Shown: positions 35,823 through 49,103 of the stretch, in pieces
Numbering within the stretch: the first letter of the stretch is position 1
Layout: the number at the start of each line of letters is the position of its first letter
Origin: Rhododendron vialii
Taxonomy: Eukaryota > Streptophyta > Magnoliopsida > Ericales > Ericaceae
Direction of reading: 5' to 3'
Assembly: GCF_030253575.1 (NCBI RefSeq)
Contig: NC_080569.1
Coordinates: forward strand, 330,001-394,000
Length of the DNA stretch: 64,000 bases
Program-made: the position numbers and the translations under genes
The notes under the pieces: generated by a model
The model's input: the letters and a program-made list of their open reading frames with translations, nothing else
Told to the model about the DNA's origin: nothing
Databases searched by the model: none

Positions 35823-37200
35823 AAAGAAAGAAAAAAGGATGGACTTTCACTGACCATTTTTCTAGCAATCATTTTATTTTCACACTCAAATACACACCCA
35901 TTCGTGTGTGTTTGGACGTGGAATTAGAATTTTTGTTTTTCTGGATCTTATCGCTTTCCAATTTTTGATAAAATGAAGAAAGAATACTACGTACAAAATG
36001 GAGTGGGAGAAAATTTCAAAGTAGTGGTTTGAACGGTCAAAAAGAAACACTTCACAGAGAGGGAGAGAGAGAGAGAGTAATAAAGGAGTGGAGGCCATTA
36101 TTCAGTGGTTCGGAAGAATTGGCCTCACAGCGCCTTTTAAACCACACATTTTTTGCAATACCCAAACTTGTAAGGTTAACTTTTGATGTTGGGCAGGGAA
36201 CAGGCGCACTGAATAATTATTTATCCTACACAAGAAATGATTGATCTCTTTTCTGTCGTTGACTGTCATCAAACACCGCCAATGAATCAAAGGAGTAGTA
36301 AAACCAAACCAAACCAAACCAAACCAAAACGAAAAAGAAATACTCCTCCATACTTAACAAGAACAACCACATTTGCCCAATTCCTCTCTCTCTCTCTCTC
36401 TCTCTCTCAACAAACCCCTTGCAGAACAGAAGAAATTGCAACATTCTACAATATCGAGATATCGATCGATCGAGGCACCTGTGGATCGGGCTTGGACAAT
36501 GCTTAGATCCCTACTGTCCGCGATCTGTTAAAGTTTCTCATCCTTCTCGTGAACCCTCTGACCTCATCGGTACTTCCATTAGTTCCTTCTTCTTTCGCTC
36601 TTAGATTCGAGTTATTATTAGTATTTCTCTCTTTGTTTCTAGTACTTGAATCAACTGACTTCGCCCTCATCTTTCTGATTGCTTCATTTATGCTACTCCA
36701 GTCTTTCCATTTAGGGTTTTGTTTTTTATTTTAAATTTGTCTCTCCTTTTCTAGAATTTTATTCTTCCTCCTCTAATTATGTGGATCAGCATGACAACAT
36801 CCTTGTCCTTTTTTTCCCCCACCAGAAATCTTATTAATTTCTTTTAATTCTGTTGAGAAAAGTTAGGGTTTTTGTCTTCTTAGATAAAAAGATCCCTTTT
36901 TTCGACCATTTGGTAAATTTTATCATCTTAATTTGGCCAAGTTGAAGAAATTGGATTAAGTGGACAAGGTGCCTTGGCTGTTTCCTATCTCTCTTGGTTG
37001 TTTATATCTGCCTTAAACTTTCGATTGAATGAATTGCATGAACTATCTTTGTTTTTCTCTAATTATGGCTTCTGAAGTCTTAATAACAAAGTGAAGTAGT
37101 GAAACTTCTCAATGTCTTCCGCAGCCAAGTTATAGATTTCACGTTTGAGTTGAGGAGGTGCATCTGAAGAAGATCTGTTTCATTCTCTGGTTCTAAGTAG
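35823..37200. other. Promoter and leader of the GSK3-like kinase gene
   Basis: Contains GA tracts (36059-36075), repeated AAACC units (36301-36325) and a (CT)n tract (36384-36409), a frequent feature near plant transcription starts. Members of this kinase family usually have a 5' UTR intron, and the T-rich 36570-37130 region could be one, but I could not fix its borders. Confidence 0.45.
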
Positions 37201-40200
37201 ATGATGGCTTCATTAACTGTAGTGCCTGAACCTGGGTTAAGGGAACCTAGTGGAAATACTTTTGGTGTTGATAGGCTACCTGATGAGATGAACGACATGA
37301 AAATCAGGGATGACAAGGTAGAGTTGTCATTTGTTTAGCTTTGCCCAGTCTCGTACTCGTTGTTTTGATGTTCTTTGTAGTTAATTCCTGTATATAGTAA
37401 CTATAGTTTTCGTCTAAATCGCTTTCACAATGATTTATAGGAGATGGAAGCAGCCATCGTTGATGGTAATGGAACGGAGGCGGGTCACATCATTGTCACA
37501 ACAATTGGTGGCAGAAATGGCCAGCCAAAGCAGGTAATTTAGATATGCTATTTACTTTTTTAATCCCTTATTAGATTTGATAAGATTGAACTAGCATTCT
37601 GATGCATATGTGCTCTTCTGCGTATGTAGACTATCAGCTATATGGCTGAGCGTGTCGTTGGAAATGGATCATTTGGCGTAGTTTTCCAGGTTAGTTGCTT
37701 ATTGAATAACACTATAATACATACTCTTTGGGTGAATTGCGACATGAATTCTTGGGTTGAATAGTAAAGCCAGATTAATGTATAAAAATGAGTGTGAGTT
37801 ATTTCCCTAATATTCTTTTGGTGCTATCTCTGCTCAGGCTAAATGCTTGGAGACTGGTGAAACTGTTGCAATAAAAAAGGTTCTCCAAGACAAGAGGTAC
37901 AAGAACCGGGAGCTGCAAACCATGCGTCTGCTAGACCACCCAAATGTTGTTGCTTTAAAACACTGTTTCTTCTCGACGACTGAAAAGGATGAACTCTATC
38001 TTAACCTGGTACTGGAGTATGTCCCTGAGACTGTTCATCGAGTAATTAAACACTACAATAAGATGAATCAAAGGATGCCGATGATTTACGTGAAACTATA
38101 CACCTACCAGGTACTTCTTGTACTTGTATCATGATGTGATTTTAGTTCTGGTTTCTCCATTCCCTCAAGGTGTTTATCCAGGATATTTATCTGTATGCTG
38201 TATTACCTGCCTTGATGTTACACTGCTTCATCTGTCTTATTCCTTTGGTACATGCATGGAAAGTCATGTGTCCATGTGTGTGTTGAAGTCTCAGACACAT
38301 CTTACCGAAGCTTAATGTCTACTTGATATGCTTTTACATTCAATTCAATTATTATTTTTGGTTACTGCTATCTCAGAATCTTATTTGTTGTTCCCATTCA
38401 TTTTTGCTTTTCTTCTAGATTTTTAGGGCACTCGCGTACATTCATGGTGCTATTGGAGTGTGCCACAGGGACATCAAACCTCAAAATCTACTGGTATGGT
38501 TTCAAATATCCTCACATTTGTTATGCCTATTTCTTATTAGAGAGTGTACTTTTTCAGAGCAATAAACATGAATTCGAAGGTGGAATTTTTTTCAGAATGA
38601 TGGCAATACATTTCTAGGAGCATAGAGCAATGCTTTTAGATATTGCTTACTAAAGCTTCTCTCTCTGTGGTTTTTTAGTGTATTACCCTTGGTTTTTTTC
38701 TCCCATGGAAAAGGTGAAGGAAACTAGTAGGAATTTATTGAAGATCACTTTTGATTGCTGAAGAAAAGGGTAGGAACTTCGTAAATATTGCATCTCAATG
38801 TCTCTTTTTTGACAGGTTAACCCACATACCCACCAAGTGAAGTTATGTGACTTCGGAAGTGCTAAAGTTTTGGTTTGTAAACCATCCCTTGTTAAATATA
38901 TCAGTTGACTTTCTTTGGCCTGTGTAATCTGTCTAGTTTATTGTCTACTTATTTTTGCTTTGCATTTAACAGGTAAGAGGAGAGCCAAACATATCTTACA
39001 TTTGCTCAAGATACTATCGAGCACCTGAACTTATATTTGGTGCGACAGAGTATACCACGGCCATAGATATTTGGTCTGCTGGTTGTGTCATGGCCGAATT
39101 GCTTCTAGGACAGGTTGGTAGCTCTTTCCCGTTTTTTCCCTCCCCGCTATTGCACCGTGGAGACTCTACCATTCTAAATGCTGAAAGAATCTTGGTTCTC
39201 ATGATTGGAGGCTCTACCATTCTAAATGCTGAAAGAATCTTGGTTCTCATGATTTCAGCCTCTTTTTCCTGGTGAGAGTGGAGTCGACCAGCTTGTGGAA
39301 ATTATAAAGGTAATCATAAGCCACAACAAACTCTGTAATGACCTACAGATGGCTCCTTTGTTTGGTGGAGTCTAACAGAGGAAACAATTGGTTAAATTTA
39401 TTTTTAGCATGTGCCAAGTGATGGTTACCACATTCCTCCATCTATGAACAATGTGTTCTCTCTCGTGCAGGTTTTAGGGACCCCAACCCGGGAAGAAATT
39501 AAGTGCATGAACCCCAACTATACGGAGTTTAAATTTCCACAAATCAAAGCTCACCCGTGGCACAAGGTATGGGGGTATATATGCACATGCTGTTTTTTCT
39601 CTTGATAAGATTGTGTACTGACATTTTTTCCTTTGTTAGATATTCCACAAACGCATGCCCCCAGAAGCTGTGGACCTCGTATCAAGGCTCCTGCAGTACT
39701 CCCCTACTCTTCGAAGCTCAGCTGTATGTATTGACATTGACAAATCCATGGTTTTCATATCATTGTCTTCACTTTCCTCTTGAGCACCATTCCACTCTTT
39801 CATTTGTATTGCATGCTTGTCCATTGCCCTTTCCTTTTTTTGAACTTTAGGAGCTCATTCAGGAAATTCGTCACCCCTCTCCCGTTGCCAGTTAAAATGT
39901 AACTCAAAAAATATGGTTTGTTTCTTGTCTGCATTGCAGCTGGAGGTATTGATCCATCCCTTTTTTGATGAGCTACGTGACCCGAACACCCGCCTTCCAA
40001 ATGGACGTTTTCTTCCCCCCCTATTCAACTTTAAGTCTCATGGTAACTATTTTGATCATGTAAATTTCCTTTTCAACATATTTTACTTGCTTTCTGATAG
40101 TTGTTTGTTTCTGATGCTCAGAGCTCAAGGGGGTGCCAATGGAGATGATGGTGAGGTTGATTCCTGAGCATGCAAGAAAGCAATGTGCCTTCCTTGGGTT

Positions 40201-40204
40201 GTGA
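37201..40204 (+). CDS. GSK3/shaggy-like protein kinase, clade I (ASK alpha/gamma/epsilon type), 12 exons, 410 aa
   Basis: Ser/Thr kinase of the BIN2-related family, which acts in brassinosteroid and stress signalling. Exons: 37201-37317, 37441-37533, 37630-37689, 37838-38110, 38419-38493, 38816-38872, 38973-39113, 39259-39309, 39471-39566, 39640-39723, 39940-40042, 40122-40204. Phases join to 410 residues. Two ATGs are adjacent; the family normally starts at the second (MAS), giving 409. Motifs: glycine loop GNGSFG (81-86), ATP lysine in VAIKK (103), HRD (197-199), DFG (218-220), activation-loop Tyr234 in [10 protein letters not shown], and the TREE motif (295-298) known from dominant BIN2 alleles. 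The N-terminal [17 protein letters not shown] and C-terminal [11 protein letters not shown] place it with ASK alpha/gamma/epsilon. No damaging change seen. Confidence 0.95.
39164..39259 (+). repeat. 48-bp tandem duplication at the 3' end of GSK3 intron 7
   Basis: Two units (39164-39211 and 39212-39259) are identical for 43 bases from CTCTACCATTCTAAATGCTG onward. They differ at the end, where the second carries the real acceptor TTTCAG and the first has TTGGAG. Confidence 0.9.
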
Positions 40205-42285
40205 TGTGATTCTTTGTAGGAGTGTTCTGTAACTTGCTGAATGCGCTCCGTTTCCCTTAGAAAGCGAGCTAGTTGTCCTGTTTAAGAATTTGGCGAATGT
40301 TGATTATTTTTTCCTTTACTTGATTTGTTCTTTTTTACCTTTTCTGTTGTCATCTTCTTTGTTTGTAGAAGCTCAAAAATTATTCTGGTTAATATGCTCC
40401 CAGAGCTGTAACGTGTGCGTGTTGACTTAACTCTAAATTAAGACAGTTGTAACCTTTGAATGAAAGTGAAGTGTTCCAATTTCACAAGTGTCTTGTGAAA
40501 ATTTGAATTTCCATTTCCTTGATTGGCTTTTGCATCTTTGGTGCCCTAGTTGAAGTTGTGATATGAGTGAGGTGAATTCGTGGATCAAATAGAAGAATTC
40601 CGTAACATTCCTCAAAACAGCAGGGTCTACTCTACATGAATTAGGCGTTAATGACACTTTTCACTGGAATTGTTCAAATCATCAACAAAAATGGCATAAC
40701 TGAGGTGAGGAAGCCGTCCCCTTGCAATCCCATGCTCTTAGATATGATTTCCAAGCGTTACAAGGCACAAGTTTTCCTTGGTTTTGGAGTGGATGATTTG
40801 CTTAAATCTATATTTCTATTCAGTGTGCATTTTGGATTTCGTGTTTGGAATGAGGGGCTAGAATTTTCATTTTCTTAGTAGTGACAATGTACCCTTACAG
40901 AATTGTTACTGCTCTTATGCACAAGAAATTGATTGCATTTCATTTACGTGAAACTAGCAAAAAGCAATTGTTGAACATCCTGGAAAATAAACCAGCTTCC
41001 AATGTCACCATTTACAGACTAAGTGTAAAGATTCCCCCTTCTCAGATGCACACAAATTTTGATTTTTCAAATTCTGATGCACATAACTTTCAGCTCCAAC
41101 ACGACTACAAAGCCTCATGCATTGTGTGTACAATGCAACTTACTTTGCTGCTAGTTTCCCTTGATCATTCATTTCTGATAGTTAGAGATCATATCAAAAA
41201 TAATTTCACTCTATAGTGGACCAACACTAACAAAAAAAAAAACACACATGTATAGGTATGCATGTACTGTATATATAAATCTAGGATATGGGCATGACTT
41301 TTTTGGGGGGATTCCAATGTCGACATGATTAAGGAGCTATGCAGAGCTGCGCATGTCCTTTGAGGAAAAAATCATTCACTGGGCCGGGCTCTGCTGATTT
41401 CACTGTATGCAACTACTGTACAAGATTTTTCCAAGGTCTTGTATTAAAAGCAGGTTCCTGATAATAAAGCCTATTGCCATGATAAATATATCACAGAAAA
41501 TATGGGGATATAACCAGATTCGGGACCACAGAGTGTGAAAGTTATGGGAATTGAACATGGTGGATTGGGCACTCATCTGAAATCTTGTTCCTGCCTCTTC
41601 CCTCAACAGTCATATATATGCAGCCTCCACCAACAAAAGCCCCATGTCTAACATGGAATGATGGAATTGGCCCCGTTTGGTAAATTACTAGAATCTTCAA
41701 ATATTTGTAAAATGCATTTTTTTTTTTTTTTTTACTAACTTGTACTGATATATCCCTTAACTTGATTTACAACGGGGAGAAGCTCGGCTATATATAGGCA
41801 GCCAAGACATCTGCTTACATCACTGCATGCATCACTACACAGTAACACATATATAATTGCTACAGTAGTTTACAGACAAACTACTATACACTTTTAGACT
41901 AAAACCTAAAGCTACTGAAAACTGCCAAACTACGTACAACCAAATATCAAGACTAACAATAGTAAAACATAATAATTTTAACTGAAAATACTTCCACTAG
42001 CATTTCCTATCGTGTTCTATAGACATTTACATACCATGTACACGACTTAAGCCTTCAGGGATCCTGTTCCTGGGGGCATTCCTGAGCTTAAACTGACTTC
42101 TTTTTGTTCACTAGTTCGGGACTAGCTTCAGCAGAGAACAATGGTGCACTCCAGAGTCTTGTTTCTGATTTTAACTTTATCTTTTAATTAGTAGCTTCAT
42201 TATCTACAGCCAATTAAGCTAGATTTCATTAATTATCACCGTATGAGACACAACCCAATATCCCAAATTTCACAACATAAACCCA
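40205..42285. other. 3' flank of the kinase gene and intergenic DNA
   Basis: The first 250 bp are probably 3' UTR. Near 41671 is GGCCCCGTTTGGT, like a MITE end, followed by a long T-run (41721-41743), but no partner end was found. No gene recognised. Confidence 0.5.
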
Positions 42286-42543
42286 ACCCGCTCCCCCCCC
42301 CCAACCAGAGGCTTCTGCTCCTACAAATGATGGGTCTTCTTATAATTGTTCTAGTTGCATTTTTGATGTACTGATGTTTGGTGCCCGCTGCGGGGATGTC
42401 ATAACCGATGGCAGAGAGGCGTTTAAAGCAGCGTGGGACAATGCCTGCCAAATGGAGTCAGGGGTTCTCCTCGTTCCCTATGGTTATTCCTTCATGATTC
42501 AATCCACAACTTTCACCGGTCCTTGTGAAAGCTGCTTTGTGTT
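42286..42543 (+). pseudogene. Polygalacturonase (GH28) exon remnant
   Basis: A plus-strand frame reads PEASAPTNDGSS, then CIFDVLMFGARCGDVITDGR, EAFKAAWDNACQMESG, VLLVPYGYSFMIQSTTFTGP. This is the second-exon start of plant polygalacturonases of the proline-rich At1g48100 group, which hydrolyse pectin in the wall. Family members have GAKGDGVTDD where this has GARCGDVITD, so the conserved glycine-aspartate region is altered. Homology stops abruptly at about 42540, where an LTR-like sequence begins, and none of the catalytic C-terminal exons (NTD, DD, HG, RIK motifs) is found. The upstream signal-peptide exon was not found either. It is a fragment, not a working gene. Confidence 0.7.
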
Positions 42544-43070
42544 GTTGGGAAAAATTCGGCAATAATGGAATTCCAAATAACAATTTCATTGATAATTGAA
42601 ATTACAGAAACATAAACGAAACAGATTACATGCAACAAACGAGATACAAACAGAATTCTCTGGAACTTCAAATTGAGTCCTGTGTGATACCACAGTTTCT
42701 TTAAGAAAGATTCGCCGCTTACCGAGGGTGTTGTAGGATGCACCGGCGTCTTCCTCCTAGGGTTGGCTCGGCTAAACCGCAAGCCATCGGAATACCACCA
42801 TCGACCGTCTTAGCGAACTGACTACTGTCTGTCTCTCTCTCTCATACAAAGAACGATTTTCAGAGCTCTTGGAGTTGGTGAAATTTTGGTGTGTCGAACA
42901 GAAACGGGAAGCACCCATGCATATATAGAGATAAAGGACCCTAGAGATGCCTTTGCTGATAACTCCCCCAATGAATTCTGCACATTGAATTCTGGAATTG
43001 ATCTCTGCCATCAAGGAGGGAGGTTACAGGCGTGATTACACCATCATGAGGAGGGGGTTGAGTTACAAAA
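42543..43070 (-). mobile_element. Probable solo LTR-like fossil abutting the polygalacturonase remnant
   Basis: The block begins TGTTGGGA and ends GTTACA, so it has TG...CA-type ends. On the minus strand it has a CTATATATGCATGG TATA-like stretch near 42915 and ends in an AT-rich region with ATCAATGAAATTG, as many Copia-type LTRs do. No internal domains are present and no target duplication is evident. Family assignment is weak. Confidence 0.35.
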
Positions 43071-44220
43071 TCCACACATCAATAAGTCTATTGATTATGG
43101 TGCGTCTAGATACAATGAACTCGGAACATGCACGGTTGTCTCGGGAGATCCTCCGGTAACCCCGATTTTATTCATCCGAAATTCCGTAAAAATTTCCAAC
43201 ATGTGTTTCATGTAATGTTGTTATTCTTATTTTTTCTTCAGTGGAATGATTTTTGGGAAGGATTTAAAAAGTCGTTCCTTGGTCTCCCAGTGGTATGCAT
43301 GGCACCTATCTAAAATGGTGGATGATGATTTCCGTTTGTACGTAACACACATGCTTTCATTTTTCAGCATGCCAAATGTTGGAATTGGAATTGAAATTCC
43401 AAGGGAAAATGGCTCCATTCCCGAGGACCAAACTCTGCAAAAGACAAAAATGTCTTTCTCTAACTTCAGGCTTTTGCGTCTTTGAATAGATTGATGGCAC
43501 TATCATATATGCCACCAGACAGGAGCGTACCTAAAATTTTATGCCATTGGGGTCGAGTCTTATATCAGAATCGCTATGGATGCCAACGATGAACATACTG
43601 GCATGTGAGTCTCACTGCAGGTTTCGTACGGATAATCCGAGTCGAATATGAATAAAAAATTAGAAGATTGAATTAAGCACCTACATATATTTAATTAAGT
43701 TGATTTTTCAAAGGCCTACTCCATTTTCTTTAAAAATATTGAACGGTTCGGATTATCTGTGCGGGACCCGCATGCCGCTGTGCACTGTGTCTTTAGATTT
43801 CGGTCTTATATGTAGGAATTTGTTTCATGAGCTCTAATGGCATGACTATTAATTTCGTTTAATTATACTTTAAAATACTTGCAATATGGAGTAATTTCTA
43901 TGTTTATTTTATCGTTCTAAATTATTTATTGTGAAATTTGTTAAGGGTGTCATTCGAAAAAAATTCACTCTGGGCTATCGAAAAGCTTGTGAAACTTGGA
44001 GAAAAACATATCTATGATACAAAATCTACTTTGACTTCGGTTTTGCCCTTGATTAATTCTAAACCAATTTAGGTTTAGAGCTTTCGAATTGTCCCCCATG
44101 TATCACGTTTCTTCTTATTTTTGCTTTGCGTTCATCAAATACGAGAGAGAGAATGTTTCTTCTTGTTTTTGCTTTGCCAAAACACCTCCTCAAATCCAAA
44201 CAGATCTGGGCCGTCCAAAA
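43071..44220. other. Intergenic with an imperfect inverted repeat
   Basis: Between about 43602 and 43784 the outer parts are inverted relatives of each other (GGCATGTGAGTC with GACCCGCATGCCGC; CGGATAATCCGAG with TTCGGATTATCTG). This suggests a degenerate fold-back element. The frame near 43246-43485 has no recognisable relatives. Confidence 0.4.
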
Positions 44221-44958
44221 CACGTTTAGAAGGCTGAGATGCATGCTCGGCATCACGTGGCCCGTGCCCACCCGGTACTGAAAAATTTCTCGCAAAATCT
44301 AATCAAGTCACAAGTTTTGAGAGAGACAGAGACTGACTGGGTCAGATGTAAGGATTTTTTGAGGGCAAGGATTGTAATATTGTTAAGATACTTGGGCAAA
44401 GTATAACATCTCTTAGGACAAATTTACCAATACAGCCCAAAACTGTATAGCTTTCCTGGGGTAATTTCCAACTCAATGGGGTCACCTGACCTCACTTGCC
44501 ATTACTAGGTGACCCCACTTGCAATTACTTGCGTCTGCCCTTGCCACCATGTATATGGACCTAATCTCTGGCCATAGAACAACAACAGCACGTTTAGAAG
44601 GCTGAGATGCATGCTCGGCATCACGTGGCCCGTGCCCACCCGGTATTGAAAAATTTCTCGCAAAATCTAATCAAGTCACAAGTTTTGAGAGAGACAGAGA
44701 CTGACTGGGTCAGATGTAAGGATTTTTTGAGGGCAAGGATTGTAATATTGTTAAGATACCTGGGCAAAGTATAACATCTCTTAGGACAAATTTACCAATA
44801 CAGCCCAAAACTGTATAGCTTTCCTGGGATAATTTCCAACTCAATGGGGTCACCTGACCTCACTTGCCATTACTAGGTGACCCCACTTGCAATTACTTGC
44901 GTCTACCCTTGCCACCATGTATATGGACCTGATCTCTGGCCATAGAATAACAACAGCA
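44221..44958. repeat. Very recent 368-bp tandem duplication
   Basis: Units 44221-44588 and 44589-44958 are collinear and about 98 percent identical. The six differences I could find are all transitions. The unit is non-coding and contains CACGTGG and repeated TGGGGTCACCTGACC-like phrases. No terminal repeats flank it. Confidence 0.92.
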
Positions 44959-45475
44959 AGCAATAAAGGCTAGTGTTCTACAGAATCAATGAATCATTCT
45001 ATGCCCCTGCCCCTACCCCTACCCCTATCCCAATTCACCACACATTCGCGTGAGGTCTCATACGAGCACATGTCGCCCCCTCCCCTCTCTCTTTCTTTCT
45101 CTCGGACCGGACTGCGTATTTATTATTGTCCTTATGATAACAAATTCCAAGGATTACATCCTCATAAATTGCAATGAATGTTATGTTTATGACAACAAAG
45201 AAAAGAAATGGAAATGAATACTCCTGAATCCTTATGCATGTGAAATACTCTTGCCCAGAAGTTTGTGTGCAGTGGATTTATTGAAATGATTGAGCTAGTA
45301 ATTTAATTACTATACTAGTAGTAGCTTACAAGGATACTACAAAAATATATACTGTGGACTAACTGATGGTTTGATAGAGGAGAAAAGAAAACTATATATC
45401 GATCTCAGCCCAAATATCATCTTCGAACCTGATTTCTTAAGGCTTGGGTTTGAAATTTTATGGGCTGGACAAGTA

Positions 45476-45673
45476 CTCTCTCCCTTCCTAAACGAGAGTT
45501 CCTGTAAAGAATTCCTACTTTTTTTAAGAAACATGTAATTATTTCGAGTACTTTCCACTATTATCCATATATTTTATCTATTTTGTACCATTTGTATTCA
45601 CATATGATGAACACTTTTGAAATTTTGTTAAATTTTGAAACATTCCAAAATAAAAATAAAGGACACCAGGGAG
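45476..45673. mobile_element. Degenerate Stowaway-like MITE
   Basis: Starts CTCTCTCCCTTCCTAAA, ends GGACACCAGGGAG and is flanked by TA on both sides. The ends are imperfect inverted repeats. Confidence 0.5.
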
Positions 45674-45986
45674 TACTGTACTTGGTCCTCCACTCCTAGT
45701 ACGCAACGGAGTCGTGTGTAAATGTTTGTTGCCTTCGATTCTACGGCATTGTCTGAGAGTGGTTGACGCCTAGACTTTATCATGCATGCTGCCTTTCATT
45801 CCATTCCATTCCACTCCATAGAATAGAATACAATTAATACCTAGGAAATTAAGTAGACCCCGGTTCGTTTTGAGATTTTGAATTTGATAGGTAATGAGTG
45901 TAGAGAGAAATATTAAAAATAGAAGTAATAATTGAAAAGAGATAGAGAACAAAATGAAAATAATAATTAAAAAAAATTAGTAATTA

Positions 45987-46225
45987 CTCCCTCCGTCCCT
46001 AATTAATTGTCCACTTTCACTTTTTCCAATTTTTTTAAAATGAGTTATATCTTTTAATTTATACTATTTTTCATAATTTTCATAATTTTGTCTAATAGAA
46101 TCAATCGAGATCTATCAAACAAGATCCATATTGCATATAAAAAATATTATACTTTGGAAGATATAAATGATTTTTTAAAATGTCCAGAATAGTAACGTGG
46201 ACAATTAATTAGGGACGGAGGGAGT
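45987..46225. mobile_element. Stowaway-type MITE, well preserved
   Basis: CTCCCTCCGTCCCTAATTAA at the left and its exact inverse at the right, with TA at 45985-45986 and 46226-46227. The AT-rich interior contains AATCGAGATCTATCAAACAA, also seen in the family-A MITEs of this window. Confidence 0.93.
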
Positions 46226-46227
46226 AA

Positions 46228-49103
46228 AATTTAAAATTCAAAACTCTTAAACGAGCAGAGTGTATAGATTTTGATAGCTTTAACCTACTTTAAACTGCTG
46301 CAACGCAAAGCAACCAAACGACTTCAGTGATCGAGGATTCAAAAGTCAAGGAACATAATAGAAAGTAACGTTAAACATCTTAATTACGTCATTCAAGTTT
46401 GCGCAAATGACAATGCCCACAATTATTGGGTTCAGGCTTCAACTCAACTCCACCCTATTTTCCAAAATATTCTTCCAAACCTCTTACTACTATTTTATAG
46501 TTTTACGCAAGGGATCTGAACCGTTCATCCCTTACCTCTCGCTCAAGGGCAATATCGTTCAAGTGAAAAAGAAAAAATTCAACTCGATCGGCCAACAAGA
46601 GTTACATGCATGGACAATTTGTATAAATTAAACAATCGACACAATTTTGAACAAGAACTGTTGACCATTTTATAGGATTAGTATATCTGTTAGTAATTGT
46701 TAATGACCAATCAAGTTGACTTTCCTTTTTTCTGCGGGAAGTGCAAGATGAACATCTCCGATCACTGTTATGGACCCATATATTGTGGGACTAAGATATT
46801 TGATATCTAGCGGGATTTGGTGAATGGTAGTATAGAGGTGAGCTGACCCATTAATATAAGCCTCTAGAATGGTCAATTACCTTGTAAATATGCCCATGCG
46901 AAATACTAGCAGAATACTCCACTATGATTTTTAAAAAAAGAGAACTCCGACTTCATTTCAGAAAAATTTTAATCATCAGATTCATTCATATAGTAGAGCT
47001 CATTGATTACTATAGTTGCATAAAAAAACAAGTCGTCCGGATAACAAATAATATATGATTTACCCACATTTATAGGAAAATGAAACAACTTCAGGAGCTC
47101 TCTTCTTCTTCTTCTTCTTCTTCTTCTTTTTTTATCTTTCCAAAATAAATGCGTGTTGTGATCAAAATTTGATTTATTATATGCCAGTAGTAACCAACAA
47201 ACTCTACCACGTGAACGAATCCGATCACTAAAATTTTATCGAAATGAGGTCAGAGATGGCCGGTGCAGTCTAACCACCCCATGGCAGAGAAGCTGTCTTC
47301 TTTTAAAAAGTCAATTGTGCCCATTTTGACTAAATCGGAATGGTTTGGATGAGTTATTATTGCAATATTGAACTCATATTAACAGATTAAATTTTTTTAT
47401 TTTTTTTAAATGGGTGTAACTAGGAGTAACAAGTTAAATTGAGCCAATAACTTGTGTCTTTTGGACAAGAATGCCATTAACATGAGAGAAAAAGGAAAAA
47501 GAAAAAGAAAGAGAAAGCTGCATTTTCTGTCAATTTTGATGTAAAAAGACGACACAATGAATGACCATAAGTCGATACAACAATTGGTCGATTTCATTAG
47601 GAAGCAACCACGAAAGAGCTAGCAAGCTCGCTCTCTCTGCATGCTTTTGTGTTTTTGTTTTTGTTTTTTTATTGTACTACACGATGTTCTTGCACGTATT
47701 GTACACACAGAAAAAAACAGAGGGTATTGAGTAGGACTGTTACGACTGGAGGAACTTATATTATGGGTCACCTCTCCCCTCATGCGTAAACGTGTGAAAC
47801 GATTGTGGAAAGGACTGTAAAGATTAGTTTGAGACGCGCGCAAGGTGATCCGGAATACCATGCATTACCAAAAAAAACAACCACCTTATCATGGGGTTTG
47901 TGGTTAATAATTAATGAAAGTCAAAGTTAAGTATTACTACTAATTTTTGTGGTGATGAACTCTATGATAGAGTGCCCCCTAGTCTCCTCGACATTAAATT
48001 TTTGAGTCTACCGCTACTACCGAATCTCTTTATCCATACATTTTGTGTCTTGAAAGAGACTCCCTGCTAGCGAACGATAGACTCGATCCTCCAAAGATTT
48101 GTAAGATGCGTGCAACTAGTCCTGACGTACGTGTTAGTATAAAAAAAAATAACAACCCCTGTTTTTCTCTGTCCCTGTTGGAGTATTTTATTAGTATTTT
48201 TTTGGTAACTAGTCTTTGTCTATGTTCTCTCAAATTCTTTAGCCATTCCTCCATCTCTCGAGCTCCGTCCCTTTAAAACTCTTTTCGTCCTTCTCTTTCT
48301 ACTCTCATTACCAATTTATATAGTAGTACTTAGTTATTACCCCACTTGTGATCCTAGCTATTGGGATTTGGGAGATCCAACATTCAGTAAAAAATAAAAA
48401 GTAAATACTACAAACAAAGGTATTTATTTTATGATATATCAACACAAACTAATTACTCTTCAATTTTTAGTAGAAAATGAGAAGTGTGAAGGGAAAAATG
48501 CAACAGCTAGAGTTCCGTAACGTTTTGGTAAAGAATTTTGCCATTCCATTTTTTCACGGATCCATGTATCCATTTCACTTTTCCACTTTTCCATTTTTAT
48601 TCTGATGGTACATCAACCTGCTGAGTGAAGAGAAACATTTTCCTATTTTCTAAATGGACATGACAATTTGGGAGGGAGTATTTGCGAGTGTTTCAACAAA
48701 TAAAAGACTTCATACTTCAATTTTAAAGACCGATTAAAAAAATTGGGACACCTTAAAATAAAGATATGGACCAACAATTTAAAAAGGATATAGTATCATG
48801 TTTTACCTATTTAGTATAAAATTACCGTTGTTTTAAACTTCTCAACTTCAACATGAGAACTCTAGGACTTGTTCGTTTTGAATTTTGAAGGAAGTTTGAG
48901 TTGAGAGAGATAGATAGAAAAAATGCATAGTTCGAACAACTTCTTAGGTCCAAGATGAGGCGACCTCTCGATCATGTTTAACATGAGAAGTATTTTTTCA
49001 CATGCAAGCACCATCGCCACGGTGTACAACGACGCGTTGAATGGAATCCCATACGACTTCTCAGACTGAGAATGAGAAGTGATCAAGTTAACTTCTCGAG
49101 TAA
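46228..49103. other. Intergenic, nothing recognised
   Basis: AT-rich. It holds a (TTC)n tract at 47101-47127 and scattered CT/GA-rich patches. No gene-family signal or definable transposon end. A GGGAGGGAGTA phrase at 48669 could be one end of a lost Stowaway copy. Confidence 0.5.

Noticed and set aside
45798-45815. CATTC repeats suggesting a telomere- or satellite-like tract
   Set aside because: Only three to four units, not the plant telomere motif TTTAGGG and too short for a satellite.
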